From assembly GCF_900103135.1 (NCBI RefSeq), contig NZ_FNGO01000006.1, positions 62,001 through 126,000 of the forward strand: 64,000 bases of DNA. Direction: 5' to 3'. Below are positions 1 through 8,806 of this stretch, in pieces; position 1 is the first letter of the stretch; each line of letters starts with the position of its first letter. The notes under the pieces are model-generated. The model did no database searches. It saw only the letters and a list, made by a program, of their open reading frames with translations, and was not told the DNA's origin. Source of the stretch: Halarsenatibacter silvermanii (GTDB lineage: Bacteria > Bacillota > Halanaerobiia > Halanaerobiales > Halarsenatibacteraceae). Both the position numbers and the translations under genes were made by a program.

Positions 1-1
1 C

Positions 2-940
2 GGAATCGATGAGCTCGATATGGAGGAAAACCCTCTTGATCTCGAGGTGGGGACTCTGGGCGTGCCCGAATTCGGCACTTCTTTTGTACGGGGGATGCTC
101 ACCGAAACCAGGCCGAATACCTTCGCTGAACTGGTCAGAATAAGCGGTCTATCTCACGGAACCGATGTCTGGCTTAATAACGCCCGCCAGCTGATCAGAT
201 CGAACACGGCGGAATTGAAGGATGTTATCTCGGTCAGGGATGATATAATGAATTATCTGATACAGAAGGGAATCGCTGAAAAGAGAAGTTTTGAGATAAT
301 GGAAGATGCGCGCAAGGGCCGGGGATTGAACGATAAACAGCGGCAGATTTTGGTCGATCACGGCGTGCCCGACTGGTATATCGAGTCATGTGAAAAGATA
401 AAATACATGTTTCCCAAAGCTCATGCTGCCGCCTATGTCATGATGGCCTTCAGGATAGCCTATTTTAAGGTTTATCATCCGGCAGAATTTTATGCCACCT
501 ACTTTTCCAATAATTCCAGCTGTTATGAAGCGGGCCTGATAAACCGCGGTTATGAATATGTGCTCGATCATCTTGATAGTTTGAGGGAGAAAGGAAACGA
601 CAGAACTCCCAAGGAAAACAACCAGCTCTCGCTTCTGCATATAATAGTGGAAGCTATGAACAGAGGGCTGGAATTTCTGCCGGTCAATATTTATGAATCC
701 GCACTCAATGATTTCCAGCTCAAGGAGGATGACAGGCTTTTACCTCCTCTGGTGGCCGTGCAGGGCCTGGGATCGACCGCCGCCGAGAATATAGTGCAGG
801 CCAGAAAGAACGGTGAGTTTATGTCCGTGGAAAACTTTGTAAATAGAACAGGTGTATCCAGCACAGTGGTTGAATCTCTGCGGGAAAACGGAACATTCGA
901 AAACATGCCCGAACACAATCAGCTCTCGCTCTTCGAATAA
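2..940 (+). CDS. polC: DNA polymerase III PolC-type alpha subunit, C-terminal part (5' truncated by window edge)
   Basis: The reading frame is open from base 2 and ends with TAA at 940, giving about 312 C-terminal residues of the replicative polymerase used by Firmicutes. Visible hallmarks are the motif around FVRGMLTETRPNTFAELVRISGLSHGTDVWL, here broken as FVRGMLTETRPNTF and LSHGTDVWLNNA, the KYMFPKAHAAAYVMMAFR segment of the PolC C-terminal region, and the final QLSLF, which is the usual PolC C-terminus and fits a beta-clamp-binding peptide. The segment near AVQGLGSTAAENIVQAR looks like a helix-hairpin-helix-type element. The true start lies outside the window, so the truncation is only an edge effect. 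A possible promoter for the next operon begins 38 bases after the stop. Confidence 0.95.
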   Translation, partial: GIDELDMEENPLDLEVGTLGVPEFGTSFVRGMLTETRPNTFAELVRISGLSHGTDVWLNNARQLIRSNTAELKDVISVRDDIMNYLIQKGIAEKRSFEIMEDARKGRGLNDKQRQILVDHGVPDWYIESCEKIKYMFPKAHAAAYVMMAFRIAYFKVYHPAEFYATYFSNNSSCYEAGLINRGYEYVLDHLDSLREKGNDRTPKENNQLSLLHIIVEAMNRGLEFLPVNIYESALNDFQLKEDDRLLPPLVAVQGLGSTAAENIVQARKNGEFMSVENFVNRTGVSSTVVESLRENGTFENMPEHNQLSLFE

Positions 941-977
941 AGCTTGCTTTTGCCGATCTAAGCCGGCGGTTTAATCC

Positions 978-1006
978 TTGCATGTTGGTTAATGCTGTGG
1001 TATTAT
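978..1006 (+). promoter_or_regulatory. Predicted sigma-A promoter of the rimP-nusA-infB operon
   Basis: A -35 element TTGCAT (978-983) and a -10 element TATTAT (1001-1006) are separated by exactly 17 bases. It sits in the gap after polC and about 260 bases before rimP, implying a leader of roughly 255 nt. It is called from consensus match and position only. Confidence 0.5.
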
Positions 1007-1054
1007 TAATAAGGAATATGCATTGAACAGGAATTATTATTTGATCTCAGGAGA

Positions 1055-1075
1055 GGAGTGGGTTAAACCCACTCC
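1055..1075 (+). terminator. Perfect inverted repeat in the rimP leader (terminator- or attenuator-like hairpin)
   Basis: Arms GGAGTGGGTT (1055-1064) and AACCCACTCC (1066-1075) are fully complementary around one base. The following bases are TTAATTAAATAATT, A/T-rich but not a proper U-tract, so intrinsic termination would be weak. It may terminate polC transcripts or act inside the leader of the next operon, since it lies about 50 nt downstream of the predicted promoter. Confidence 0.45.
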
Positions 1076-1137
1076 TTAATTAAATAATTGGATAGAAGTG
1101 CTGGAATCTGTAAAGCGAAGTGATACCGGAAACTTTC

Positions 1138-1180
1138 GAGTTTAGCGGGGGGAGAACGATTTTTGGTAAAAACTAAACTC
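1138..1180 (+). promoter_or_regulatory. Second leader hairpin upstream of rimP
   Basis: Arms GAGTTTAG (1138-1145) and CTAAACTC (1173-1180) can form an 8-bp stem enclosing a 27-base loop containing a G-run. With the upstream hairpin it makes the 941-1267 gap look like a structured 5' leader rather than empty spacer. I recognise no known riboswitch class in it. Confidence 0.3.
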
Positions 1181-1190
1181 AAACACAGGA

Positions 1191-1207
1191 AAAATTTCAT
1201 CGTGAAC
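1191..1207 (+). repeat. Short match to the core of a dispersed intergenic repeat
   Basis: AAAATTTCATCGTGAAC differs at one base from 34084-34100 and at two bases from 50292-50308, where the match continues as a longer core. All three lie in gaps upstream of + strand genes. This copy is short, so chance similarity is possible. Confidence 0.3.
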
Positions 1208-1267
1208 AGAGGATTTTAAAAATGAATAACGAACAGAGGATAACAAGTTCAAAGGAGATGATGTGCA

Positions 1268-1738
1268 GTGAAGACTTCCGAAAGAGTAGCCGGCCGGGTT
1301 GAAACCATGCTAAGTGGTGAAGATCTCGAGCTCGTCGCCGTCGATTACGTAAAAGAAGGCTCCGAAAGAGTTTTGAGAGTTTTTATCGAAAATAGAGAGG
1401 GAGAGGTTGATCTGGAAGACTGCGAAAGAATAAGCAGAGGGCTTTCCGACTGGCTGGATGAGGAGGATTTTATCTCGGAAAGCTATATTCTTGAAGTGTC
1501 CTCGCCAGGACTGGAAAGACCTCTCAGAGGCAGAGAGGATTTTTCCAGATTTGCCGGCGAAAATGTCTTTATCAGGACCTATGCTCCTATCGAGGATAAA
1601 AAGGAATTCACCGGAATTCTTCAGGGGATAGATGATGACACCGTCGAGGTGATGCTCAAGGAGAACGGTAAAAGAGTGGCGCTGCCCTACAGCAGCATCG
1701 CCAAGGCGCGTCTAGATGTAGATTTTCAGCTGGAATGA
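1268..1738 (+). CDS. rimP: Ribosome maturation factor RimP
   Basis: A 156-residue protein needed for 30S subunit maturation. The RimP N-terminal alpha/beta domain spans about residues 10-85 (AVDYVKEGSERVLRVFI and ILEVSSPGLERPL, the latter a strong family signature). The C-terminal SH3-like domain spans about 90-156 and ends ALPYSSIAKARL. The start is GTG at 1268, preceded by AAAGGAG at a usable distance. It is first in a long operon with nusA (12 bases downstream), the normal position in Firmicutes. Its length is typical. Confidence 0.93.
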   Translation: MKTSERVAGRVETMLSGEDLELVAVDYVKEGSERVLRVFIENREGEVDLEDCERISRGLSDWLDEEDFISESYILEVSSPGLERPLRGREDFSRFAGENVFIRTYAPIEDKKEFTGILQGIDDDTVEVMLKENGKRVALPYSSIAKARLDVDFQLE

Positions 1739-1750
1739 GGAGGCTAAGAT

Positions 1751-3001
1751 ATGAATTTTGATTTTCTTCAGGCCCTCGACGATATAGAACAGGAAAAAGA
1801 TATTCCCAAAGAGATTTTGATCGATGCGCTGGAGACAGCGCTGGAATCAGCCTATAAAAAAGATTATGGTTCCAAGGAAAATGTCCACGTAGAGGTGGAT
1901 ACCGATCGAGGGGAGGTAAAGGTCTACTCCCGCCGACGTGTGGTCGAGGAAGTGGACAATGAAAATTTTGAAATAGATATGGAAAGAGCGCAGGAAATCG
2001 ATTCTGAGGTCGAAATAGAGGATGTAATCGATGTGGAGATAACCCCTGCTGACTTCGGTCGAATAGCTGCTCAGACGGCCAAACAGGTCATCATGCAGAG
2101 GATTAGAGAGGCCGAGAGAGATGTAATTTACGAGCATTATAAGGAAAAAGAGGGCGAATTTATAACAGGCACCATTCAGCGATTTCAAAATGATCATATT
2201 TTGATAGATATGGGCAAGACGGAAGCTCTTTTGCCCCCTTCCGAGCAGATCGAAGATGAAAATTACGAGGTCGGGGACAGGATAAAGCTGTATATAGTCG
2301 AGGTGAGCTCTACCACCAAAGGACCGAAAATTTTGGTCTCGAGAACCCATCCGGGATTACTATTGCGGCTTTTCGAAATTGAAATACCGGAAATATTCGA
2401 CGGCACCGTGGAGATAAAGGCAGTGGCCCGAGAGGCCGGCAAAAGATCAAAAGTTGCCGTAGCCTCCAATGAGGAAGATGTCGATGCTGTTGGAGCCTGC
2501 GTGGGCCCTCGGGGCAGCCGGGTGCAGGCCATAGTCGATCAGTTAAATGGCGAGAAGATAGATATTGTGGAGTGGAATCCTGACCCGGGCGAATTGATTG
2601 CCAATTCTTTAAATCCCGCCGAGGTCAAAGAGGTCAATATAGATGAAGAGGAACAGGTGGCAGAAGTTGTTGTTCCTGACTTCCAGCTTTCGCTTGCCAT
2701 AGGTAAAGAGGGGCAAAATGCCCGTCTGGCTGCTAAATTAACCGGCTGGAAGGTCGATATTAAAAAAGAATCTGAGTTCGAAAGCGGAGGTGAAGAAGAA
2801 ACCTCTCCTACAGATAGCGAAATTGATTCAGAGAAGGCTGAAGAACCTGAAAGCGAATCTCAGAGTGCAGAAGAGGACGAAAATATAGGAGATGAAGAGG
2901 AGATTGAAGATGAGGACGAGGGGCTAGAAGAATCATCGAATTCGGAAGAGCTTTCTGAGCAAGAACAGGCTGAAACAGCTGAAGATGAAGTGATTGATTA
3001 A
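1751..3001 (+). CDS. nusA: Transcription termination/antitermination factor NusA
   Basis: A 416-residue RNA polymerase-binding factor that modulates pausing, termination and antitermination. Order of domains: N-terminal RNAP-binding domain (about 1-125), S1 domain (about 135-200; GTIQRFQNDHILIDMGKTEA), KH1 (GPRGSRVQAIVDQL) and KH2 (IGKEGQNARLAAKLTGW) ending near residue 345. The last ~70 residues are an almost uninterrupted Glu/Asp/Ser tail, which most Firmicute NusA proteins lack; this is probably a halophilic adaptation, though acidic C-terminal regions also occur in other NusA types. The ATG has GAGGAGG upstream. It is cotranscribed with rimP and rnpM. Confidence 0.95.
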   Translation: MNFDFLQALDDIEQEKDIPKEILIDALETALESAYKKDYGSKENVHVEVDTDRGEVKVYSRRRVVEEVDNENFEIDMERAQEIDSEVEIEDVIDVEITPADFGRIAAQTAKQVIMQRIREAERDVIYEHYKEKEGEFITGTIQRFQNDHILIDMGKTEALLPPSEQIEDENYEVGDRIKLYIVEVSSTTKGPKILVSRTHPGLLLRLFEIEIPEIFDGTVEIKAVAREAGKRSKVAVASNEEDVDAVGACVGPRGSRVQAIVDQLNGEKIDIVEWNPDPGELIANSLNPAEVKEVNIDEEEQVAEVVVPDFQLSLAIGKEGQNARLAAKLTGWKVDIKKESEFESGGEEETSPTDSEIDSEKAEEPESESQSAEEDENIGDEEEIEDEDEGLEESSNSEELSEQEQAETAEDEVID

Positions 3002-3061
3002 AAAAGTGCCCTTTGAGGCCAACCTAATTCTATCTGACTTCCAATTAAGGAGGGAAATTTC

Positions 3062-3319
3062 TTGAGCGCCAGCCCGCTGGAAGAATGTGCAGGTTGCGGT
3101 GATCTCAGGGACGAAATTGAACTGATGAGAGTGGTTAATAATAAAGGTGAAGTAAAAGTGGATCCGGGGTCCGATCTGCCGGGCAGGGGGATCTATCTTT
3201 GTCCTCAGGTGAAATGTCTGGATTTAGCCTGTGAGAAAAACGCTTTAAAGCAGGAGCTGAAAGTTGAAATAACAGACGAACTGTACGAATCGCTGGTTGA
3301 GGAGATCAAACATGGATAA
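3062..3319 (+). CDS. rnpM: RNase P modulator RnpM (YlxR family)
   Basis: An 85-residue YlxR-fold protein. Family hallmarks are an N-terminal C-x2-C (ECAGCGDL), the basic/hydrophobic strand ELMRVV, and GRGIYLCPQVKCLDLA followed by KNAL. YlxR proteins bind RNA and have been linked to RNase P regulation in Firmicutes. The start is TTG at 3062 with AAGGAGGG just upstream. In many relatives a YlxQ/L7Ae-like gene follows; here infB comes directly after, so that gene is absent from the cluster. Confidence 0.85.
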   Translation: MSASPLEECAGCGDLRDEIELMRVVNNKGEVKVDPGSDLPGRGIYLCPQVKCLDLACEKNALKQELKVEITDELYESLVEEIKHG

Positions 3320-3383
3320 TTTGAACAGGTAAAGATGCAGTACCGCTGCATTTTAAGCTGTATTTTTTACGGAGGTGGTTCTT

Positions 3384-5447
3384 TTGGGAAAATTGAGAGT
3401 ATACGAACTGGCCAGGGAGATGGATTTAGAGAGTCTGGAGGTAGTTGATCTGCTTCAGGACCTGGATATTGATGTATCAAGTCACATGGCAACTATAGAT
3501 GATGAAACTGCCGAGCTGGTCAAAGAAATTTATTACGAGGACCAGGGGCAGCAGAGCGAAACCGAAAAAGAAACTGAAGATACATCCGCAGACGAAAAAT
3601 CTGAAGATACGGAAACAAAAGAGCGGCAAAGACAAGAATCTGAGGACTCATCTTCAGCAGTCCGGACGCGGGAAAAAACTCTGCCGGAGATTGCCCCTCC
3701 GGTAACCGTCAAGGAGCTGGCTGAAACTGCCGGCATCCCCTCCAACCGGTTGATAAAATCCCTGATGGGACTCGGTATTATGGCCAATATCAACTATTCT
3801 CTGGAAGAGGATACTCTGGAGGAAGTTGTTGAGGAGCTCGATCTGGATGTGACAGTTGAAAGCGGGGAAGAGGAAGATATCGAACCCTGTTCTGATCTCA
3901 AAGTTATGACCGATTTTGAGGACAGGGATGAGGATTATGAACTGAGACCTCCGATAGTGACTGTAATGGGTCATGTCGACCACGGCAAAACCACTCTGCT
4001 CGATGTAATTCGTGAAACCAAAGTGACCGAGACCGAAGCCGGAGGGATCACCCAGCATATTGGAGCCTATCAGGTCACCGTAGAAGGAGAAAAGATCACC
4101 TTTATCGATACACCCGGACACGAGGCATTCACCTCCATGCGGGCCCGGGGAGCTCAGATCACCGATATAGCAATTTTAGTTGTAGCTGCCGATGACGGTA
4201 TCATGCCGCAGACTGTCGAGGCGATCAATCACGCTCAGGCAGCGGAAATACCGATGCTGGTCGCCATAAATAAAATAGACAAGCCCAATGCCCAGCCCGA
4301 ACAGGTAAAACAGCAGATGACTGAATACGGGCTTGTGCCCGAAGAATGGGGAGGAAAAACCATATGCGTGGAAATCTCCGCTCTGCAGGGAGAAAATATA
4401 GATGAACTTCTGGAGATGATAATCCTGCAGGCCGAGATTGAAGAGATTATGGCCAACCCCCATCGTCCGGCCGAGGGCGTCGTTATCGAAGCTGAGCTCG
4501 ATAAAGGTCGGGGCCCGGTAGCTACAGTGCTGATCAAAAACGGCACACTCAATGTGGGCGATAATGTTCTGGCCGGTTCAGTCTGCGGCCGGGTGAGGGC
4601 TATGATAGATGAACATGGACAGCGGATCGAGAGGGCCGGTCCGGCCACTCCGGTAGAAATTTTAGGATTTTCCGATGTTCCGGCTGCCGGTGATTTTCTC
4701 CAGGTGCTCGCGGACGAACAGCGGGCGAGAGAGGTAGCTGCTGAACGCAAAGAAGAACAGCTTGAGATCAGAAGAAAGGCCGATACCGGAGTCACTCTCG
4801 AGGACTTTTATGAGCAGGTCCAGGAGGGTGAAATTCAGGAGCTCAATCTTATCATCAAAGCCGATGTACAGGGTTCGCTCGAGGCTCTGCGCCAGGCTTT
4901 AAAGGATATGAGCACCGATGAGGTTGGTATAAATATTATCCACACCGGTGTGGGTGCCATAACCGAGACCGATGTCGATCTGGCCAGCGCTTCCAATGCT
5001 ATCATCATCGGATTCAATGTTAGACCCGGCCTTAACTCACAGCAGTATGCTGAAAAGGAAAAGGTCGATATCCGCACCTATAGAGTTATATACAAGACGC
5101 TTGAAGATATCAGAGATGCCATGGAGGGTATGCTCCAGCCCGAATTAAAAGAAAGAGTCAGAGGACATGCCGAGATCAGACAGATCTTCAAGGTTCCTGA
5201 TATCGGTAATGTGGCCGGAGTATATATCAGAGACGGAATTGTAAATCGCAATTTCCAGGTGAGAGTCATAAGAGATGGCATCGTAAAACATGAAGGAGAA
5301 ATTTCCTCCCTCAAACGCTTCGAGGATGATGTCAGAGAGGTCAAAGAAGGATATGAATGTGGAGTTGGTATAGCCAACTATGATGATATAAAAGAGGGAG
5401 ATATCCTCGAATTTTACGATTATAAAGAGGTTAAGCGTACACTTTAA
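3384..5447 (+). CDS. infB: Translation initiation factor IF-2
   Basis: A translational GTPase that brings initiator tRNA to the 30S subunit. I choose TTG at 3384 (MGKLRVYELAREM) over the upstream in-frame GTG at 3375, because the latter lies inside the Shine-Dalgarno GGAGGT (3371-3376). An N-terminal IF2_N domain is followed by an acidic linker of about 60 residues and a second IF2_N-like domain. The G domain begins near residue 196 with GHVDHGKT, DTPGHEAFT (G3) and NKID (G4). Domains II-IV follow, including LNLIIKADVQGSLEAL and the C-terminal domain that binds fMet-tRNA. The 687-residue length is normal. Confidence 0.95.
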   Translation: MGKLRVYELAREMDLESLEVVDLLQDLDIDVSSHMATIDDETAELVKEIYYEDQGQQSETEKETEDTSADEKSEDTETKERQRQESEDSSSAVRTREKTLPEIAPPVTVKELAETAGIPSNRLIKSLMGLGIMANINYSLEEDTLEEVVEELDLDVTVESGEEEDIEPCSDLKVMTDFEDRDEDYELRPPIVTVMGHVDHGKTTLLDVIRETKVTETEAGGITQHIGAYQVTVEGEKITFIDTPGHEAFTSMRARGAQITDIAILVVAADDGIMPQTVEAINHAQAAEIPMLVAINKIDKPNAQPEQVKQQMTEYGLVPEEWGGKTICVEISALQGENIDELLEMIILQAEIEEIMANPHRPAEGVVIEAELDKGRGPVATVLIKNGTLNVGDNVLAGSVCGRVRAMIDEHGQRIERAGPATPVEILGFSDVPAAGDFLQVLADEQRAREVAAERKEEQLEIRRKADTGVTLEDFYEQVQEGEIQELNLIIKADVQGSLEALRQALKDMSTDEVGINIIHTGVGAITETDVDLASASNAIIIGFNVRPGLNSQQYAEKEKVDIRTYRVIYKTLEDIRDAMEGMLQPELKERVRGHAEIRQIFKVPDIGNVAGVYIRDGIVNRNFQVRVIRDGIVKHEGEISSLKRFEDDVREVKEGYECGVGIANYDDIKEGDILEFYDYKEVKRTL

Positions 5448-5476
5448 CCTCCGGTTTTAAAAGAGAGGTGAGAGCT

Positions 5477-5920
5477 ATGGTCAAAGAACGCGACAGAAGA
5501 CTGGGCGAACTTTTAAAAGAGGAGATCAGTAAGATAATCAGAAGAGAGGTGAGAGATCCCCGCATAGGTGATTTTGTCTCGGTCACCGAGGTCGATGTAA
5601 GCGGTGATCTGAGGCATGCCAAAGTTTATATCAGTGTGATGGGCAGCGAGAAAGAAAAGCAGGAAACCATGGACGGTCTGAGCGAAGCCAACGGTTATAT
5701 TCGCTGCCTTGTAGGGGAGAGAATAACAGTATACCACACGCCTGAGCTGGTCTTTAAGTACGACGAATCTATCGAACACGGTATTCACATCTCCGAAATA
5801 ATCAAAGAAGCCCGGGCCGAAGACAAACAGGCCATGGAAAAGCGTCAGAACAGCGATCAGGAGAATGACAATGAGGAAACCGCTGACAGCGGTGAAAAGC
5901 AGGAAGAAAGAAAGGATTAG
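5477..5920 (+). CDS. rbfA: 30S ribosome-binding factor RbfA
   Basis: A KH-fold protein that binds immature 30S subunits near the 5' helix of 16S rRNA and is needed at low temperature. The core is seen as RRLGELLKEEISKII, RDPRIGDFVSVTEVDVSGDL and AKVYISVMG. The last ~30 residues are a charged Glu/Asp/Lys tail not needed for the fold. ATG at 5477 is preferred to the GTG three codons upstream, which overlaps the ribosome-binding site AGAGGTGAG. It lies between infB and nrnA in the expected order. Confidence 0.92.
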   Translation: MVKERDRRLGELLKEEISKIIRREVRDPRIGDFVSVTEVDVSGDLRHAKVYISVMGSEKEKQETMDGLSEANGYIRCLVGERITVYHTPELVFKYDESIEHGIHISEIIKEARAEDKQAMEKRQNSDQENDNEETADSGEKQEERKD

Positions 5921-5925
5921 AATAA

Positions 5926-6942
5926 ATGAATCCAGCCACTCCATTTACTTCTGAAAGCGATAATATTTCCGTCCTTCTGCAGGCCTTTGAGAGGGGCGGA
6001 AGTTTCTTTTTAATGGGACATATAGATCCTGACGGAGACTGTCTGGGCGCGCTGGCGGGCCTGAGCAATTTGCTGGCCGGTGCTGGTGGAGATAACGAGA
6101 TTATCGTATACGAGGAAATACCCAAAAAATTTGAGCTGGCATTTTCCGGGTTAAAAACTGGAGTTTCTCTGTATGATGAGGATATTCCTCTCGAGGACTG
6201 CGATGCTCTTATAGCACTGGACTGCAGCGATATCGACAGGTTAAAACCGGCCCGCGATAGATTGGAGCGGATAAGAGAGCAAAGCGGCCGACCTCAGCTC
6301 ATCAACATAGATCATCACGAGGATAACAGTCATTTTGGAAATATAAATCTGGTGGTTCCTTCCGCAGCCGCTACGGGAGAAATAATTCTCGATCTGGCCG
6401 AAAAAGCCGGCCTGGAAATCGATTTTTCTGCTGCCCGGGCGCTGGCGCTGGCCATACTGGCCGATACCGGTTTTTTCCGCTACAGCAATACCAGCCGCAG
6501 GGTGATCGAAAAAGTTTTGAGATTGATGGATGAAGGAGTGGACCTTTACGAAATTAACCGCAGCCTTTATGCCAGTCACAGGCCGGGAGTTATCCAGCTT
6601 TTAGGGCGGGCTCTTACCTCTTTGAGAACTGCTGCCGGAGGGAAGATAGCCTACCTCAAATTGAGAAACATAGATTATCAGCTCACCGGAACCGGTCCCG
6701 AAGATAGAGAAGGATTTGTCAATTACGCCCGCGATATCGATGGGGTGGAGGTCGGCCTTATTTTCAGCGAGGAAGAAGAGGGTATTAAGGTCAGCTTCCG
6801 TTCCAATGAATATCTCAGGGTCAACGATATAGCCGGAAAATTTGGGGGCGGAGGCCATCCCCGGGCGGCCGGCTGTCTTCTTGATTGTGACCTGGATAAA
6901 GCGGTCGAGACCATTATCGCTGAGGTGGAAAAACATGTCTAA
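5926..6942 (+). CDS. nrnA: DHH/DHHA1 phosphoesterase, bifunctional oligoribonuclease/pAp phosphatase NrnA
   Basis: Degrades nano-RNAs and, in characterised relatives, dephosphorylates 3'-phosphoadenosine 5'-phosphate. Catalytic metal ligands are visible: H32-x-D34-x-D36 (motif I), a central Asp in ALDCSD, the DHH motif at 129-131 and the DHHA1 nucleotide-binding GGGGHPRAAG at about 307-316. The length (338) is at the usual size. The ATG lies 6 bases after the rbfA stop, and the 3' end overlaps truB by 8 bases, so translation is probably coupled. Confidence 0.9.
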   Translation: MNPATPFTSESDNISVLLQAFERGGSFFLMGHIDPDGDCLGALAGLSNLLAGAGGDNEIIVYEEIPKKFELAFSGLKTGVSLYDEDIPLEDCDALIALDCSDIDRLKPARDRLERIREQSGRPQLINIDHHEDNSHFGNINLVVPSAAATGEIILDLAEKAGLEIDFSAARALALAILADTGFFRYSNTSRRVIEKVLRLMDEGVDLYEINRSLYASHRPGVIQLLGRALTSLRTAAGGKIAYLKLRNIDYQLTGTGPEDREGFVNYARDIDGVEVGLIFSEEEEGIKVSFRSNEYLRVNDIAGKFGGGGHPRAAGCLLDCDLDKAVETIIAEVEKHV

Positions 6943-7855
6943 AAAAGCCGGCATAATCAATGTTTTCAAGCCGCCGGGCATGACATCCTTTGATGTCGTG
7001 GACTGGCTGCAGAAATTTCCAGGCGTACACAGGGCGGGACATACCGGCACTTTAGATCCCCGGGCAGCGGGGGTTTTGCCTGTCTGCTTGAACAAAGCCA
7101 CGAAAATTATTCAATTTTTGCCCGGCGATAAAAAAGAATACCGCTGCCAGATCGAGCTGGGCATCAAAACAGATACCCTCGATAAAGAGGGGGAAGTTCT
7201 GGCAGATTCTGAACTGCCCCGACTGACGCGCGAGGAACTGGAGGAAATTCTGGAGAAATTTCGCGGAGAAATAGAGCAGTTACCTCCCATGTACTCAGCC
7301 GTGAAAAAGGATGGTAAAAGGCTTTATGAGCTGGCCCGCTCCGGCGAGAAAGTAAAAAGAGAGCCGCGAGAGGTGACGATAAAAAATCTGGAACTCATAG
7401 ATTTTAATCCTCCCTGTTTAACCCTCGATATAACCTGTTCGCCGGGAACCTATATCAGATCTATTGCCCGGGATATCGGGGAAGAACTGGACTGCGGAGG
7501 GATCCTGAGCTTTTTGATAAGAAATGCTTCCGGGAATTTCACCCTTGATTCGGCGCTGACCTTTACCCGGATAGCTGCAGCTAAAAAACTGGATGATATC
7601 ATGATGGATCCTACCGAGCCGCTTACCTATCCGGAGCTCAATGTGAAGAAAAAAGCGGTTGAGCAGGCTGTTAACGGCAACCTTCTGCCGGAAGAAGCTT
7701 TTGAGGAAGTTATTCCGGAGTCAGATCTCGATGAAAAAGATCAGAGGTTTATTATCAGGGGTCCGGAGGGTATGTTTATTTCAATAAGCAGATTGAGCAA
7801 AGATGAAACCGGCAGGGTTTTTAAGCCTGAACGCGTTTTTAATCTCTGGGTATAG
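6935..7855 (+). CDS. truB: tRNA pseudouridine(55) synthase TruB
   Basis: Makes pseudouridine at position 55 in the T-loop of tRNAs. The start is ATG at 6935 (MSKKAGIINVFKPPGMTS), preceded by GAGGTGG. The longer in-frame extension to 6842 is a shadow of nrnA. The catalytic Asp is D41 in GTLDPRAAGVLP. Other family signatures are the KxKPxGxTS-like start, KEYRCQIELGIKTDTLD and CSPGTYIRSIARDIGE. The C-terminal ~70 residues resemble a divergent PUA-like tail. The length of 306 residues is typical. Confidence 0.94.
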   Translation: MSKKAGIINVFKPPGMTSFDVVDWLQKFPGVHRAGHTGTLDPRAAGVLPVCLNKATKIIQFLPGDKKEYRCQIELGIKTDTLDKEGEVLADSELPRLTREELEEILEKFRGEIEQLPPMYSAVKKDGKRLYELARSGEKVKREPREVTIKNLELIDFNPPCLTLDITCSPGTYIRSIARDIGEELDCGGILSFLIRNASGNFTLDSALTFTRIAAAKKLDDIMMDPTEPLTYPELNVKKKAVEQAVNGNLLPEEAFEEVIPESDLDEKDQRFIIRGPEGMFISISRLSKDETGRVFKPERVFNLWV

Positions 7856-7879
7856 TCAGCAAAGCTGGAGGTAAATAAG

Positions 7880-8806
7880 ATGAAGGTATATAAAGATGAT
7901 GAGTTTTCTGAATACCAGGATAAAGCCACTTCCCTGGCTCTGGGAACTTTCGACGGCCTGCACCGGGGACATCAAAAGGTCATCAAAAAAGCCAGAAATA
8001 ATGCCAGGTGCAGTGATCTAGCCGCAGGAATTTTTTCTTTCGTTCCCCATCCCCGCCGGGTGCTTAATCAGGAGGAAGGGCCGAGGGTAATATGTTCTCA
8101 GCGGCAGAAAAAAGAAATACTGCAGGAAATTGGCCTCGATTATTATTTTTGTCAGGAGTTCACCGAAGAATTTTCGCGGATGAATTTTAAGGATTTTATC
8201 GCCGGTATCCTCTGCGATGAGCTGAAGAGCGGGCAGCTGGTGGTGGGTAAAGATTTTACTTTCGGCCACAGAGGAGAAGGAACGAGCCAGGATTTAAAAA
8301 AAATGGGCAGATATCTGGACTTCGAAGTAAAGATAGTTTCCCCTCTCAGAATAAAGGGTAAAAAAATATCAAGCACCAGGATAAGAAAGTTGATTTCGGA
8401 AGGAAGAGTGGGAAAAATTCCTCCCCTTTTGGGCAGAAAATTCGCCCTGGCCGGCAGAGTTGTTCACGGTTCCGGTCGGGGTCATGAGATAGGTTTTCCC
8501 ACGGCCAATCTCGAACTGGAGGCTGATTATGTCAGGCCCAAAAAAGGAGTTTATGCCGGTTATGTCGTTCATGAGGAGAAAGAGTACCGCTCTATAGCCA
8601 ATTTTGGCAGAAATCCCACCTTTTCGGAGGAGGATTTTCGGGTAGAAATTCATATTCTCGATCTGAAAGAGGATAGAGATTTCTACGGCAGCCGGCTGGA
8701 GTTCACTCCGGTGGAGTTTATTCGCGAAGAGCAGAAATTTGATTCGGTTGAGGGGCTCAAAGAGACGATAAAATCCGATATTCTTTACACCAAAAAAATT
8801 TTATGA
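7880..8806 (+). CDS. ribF: Bifunctional riboflavin kinase / FAD synthetase RibF
   Basis: Converts riboflavin to FMN and FMN to FAD. The N-terminal nucleotidyltransferase domain (about 1-180) shows LALGTFDGLHRGHQKVI with its HxGH-like motif, FVVGKDFTFGHRGEG-like sequence and SSTRIRKLISEG. The C-terminal flavokinase domain shows GRVVHGSGRGHEIGFPTANLE and YRSIANFGRNPTF. The ATG follows GGAGGTAAATAAG. It stands between truB and rpsO as in most Firmicutes. No FMN riboswitch is visible upstream, as expected for an operon-internal gene. Confidence 0.94.
   Translation: MKVYKDDEFSEYQDKATSLALGTFDGLHRGHQKVIKKARNNARCSDLAAGIFSFVPHPRRVLNQEEGPRVICSQRQKKEILQEIGLDYYFCQEFTEEFSRMNFKDFIAGILCDELKSGQLVVGKDFTFGHRGEGTSQDLKKMGRYLDFEVKIVSPLRIKGKKISSTRIRKLISEGRVGKIPPLLGRKFALAGRVVHGSGRGHEIGFPTANLELEADYVRPKKGVYAGYVVHEEKEYRSIANFGRNPTFSEEDFRVEIHILDLKEDRDFYGSRLEFTPVEFIREEQKFDSVEGLKETIKSDILYTKKIL

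Noticed and set aside
2-940. Apparent N-terminal truncation of PolC
   Set aside because: The frame is open to the window edge; the missing part simply lies outside.
1847-2350. A 167-codon minus-strand frame inside nusA
   Set aside because: Fully covered by the conserved S1 and N-terminal domains of NusA; an antisense shadow.
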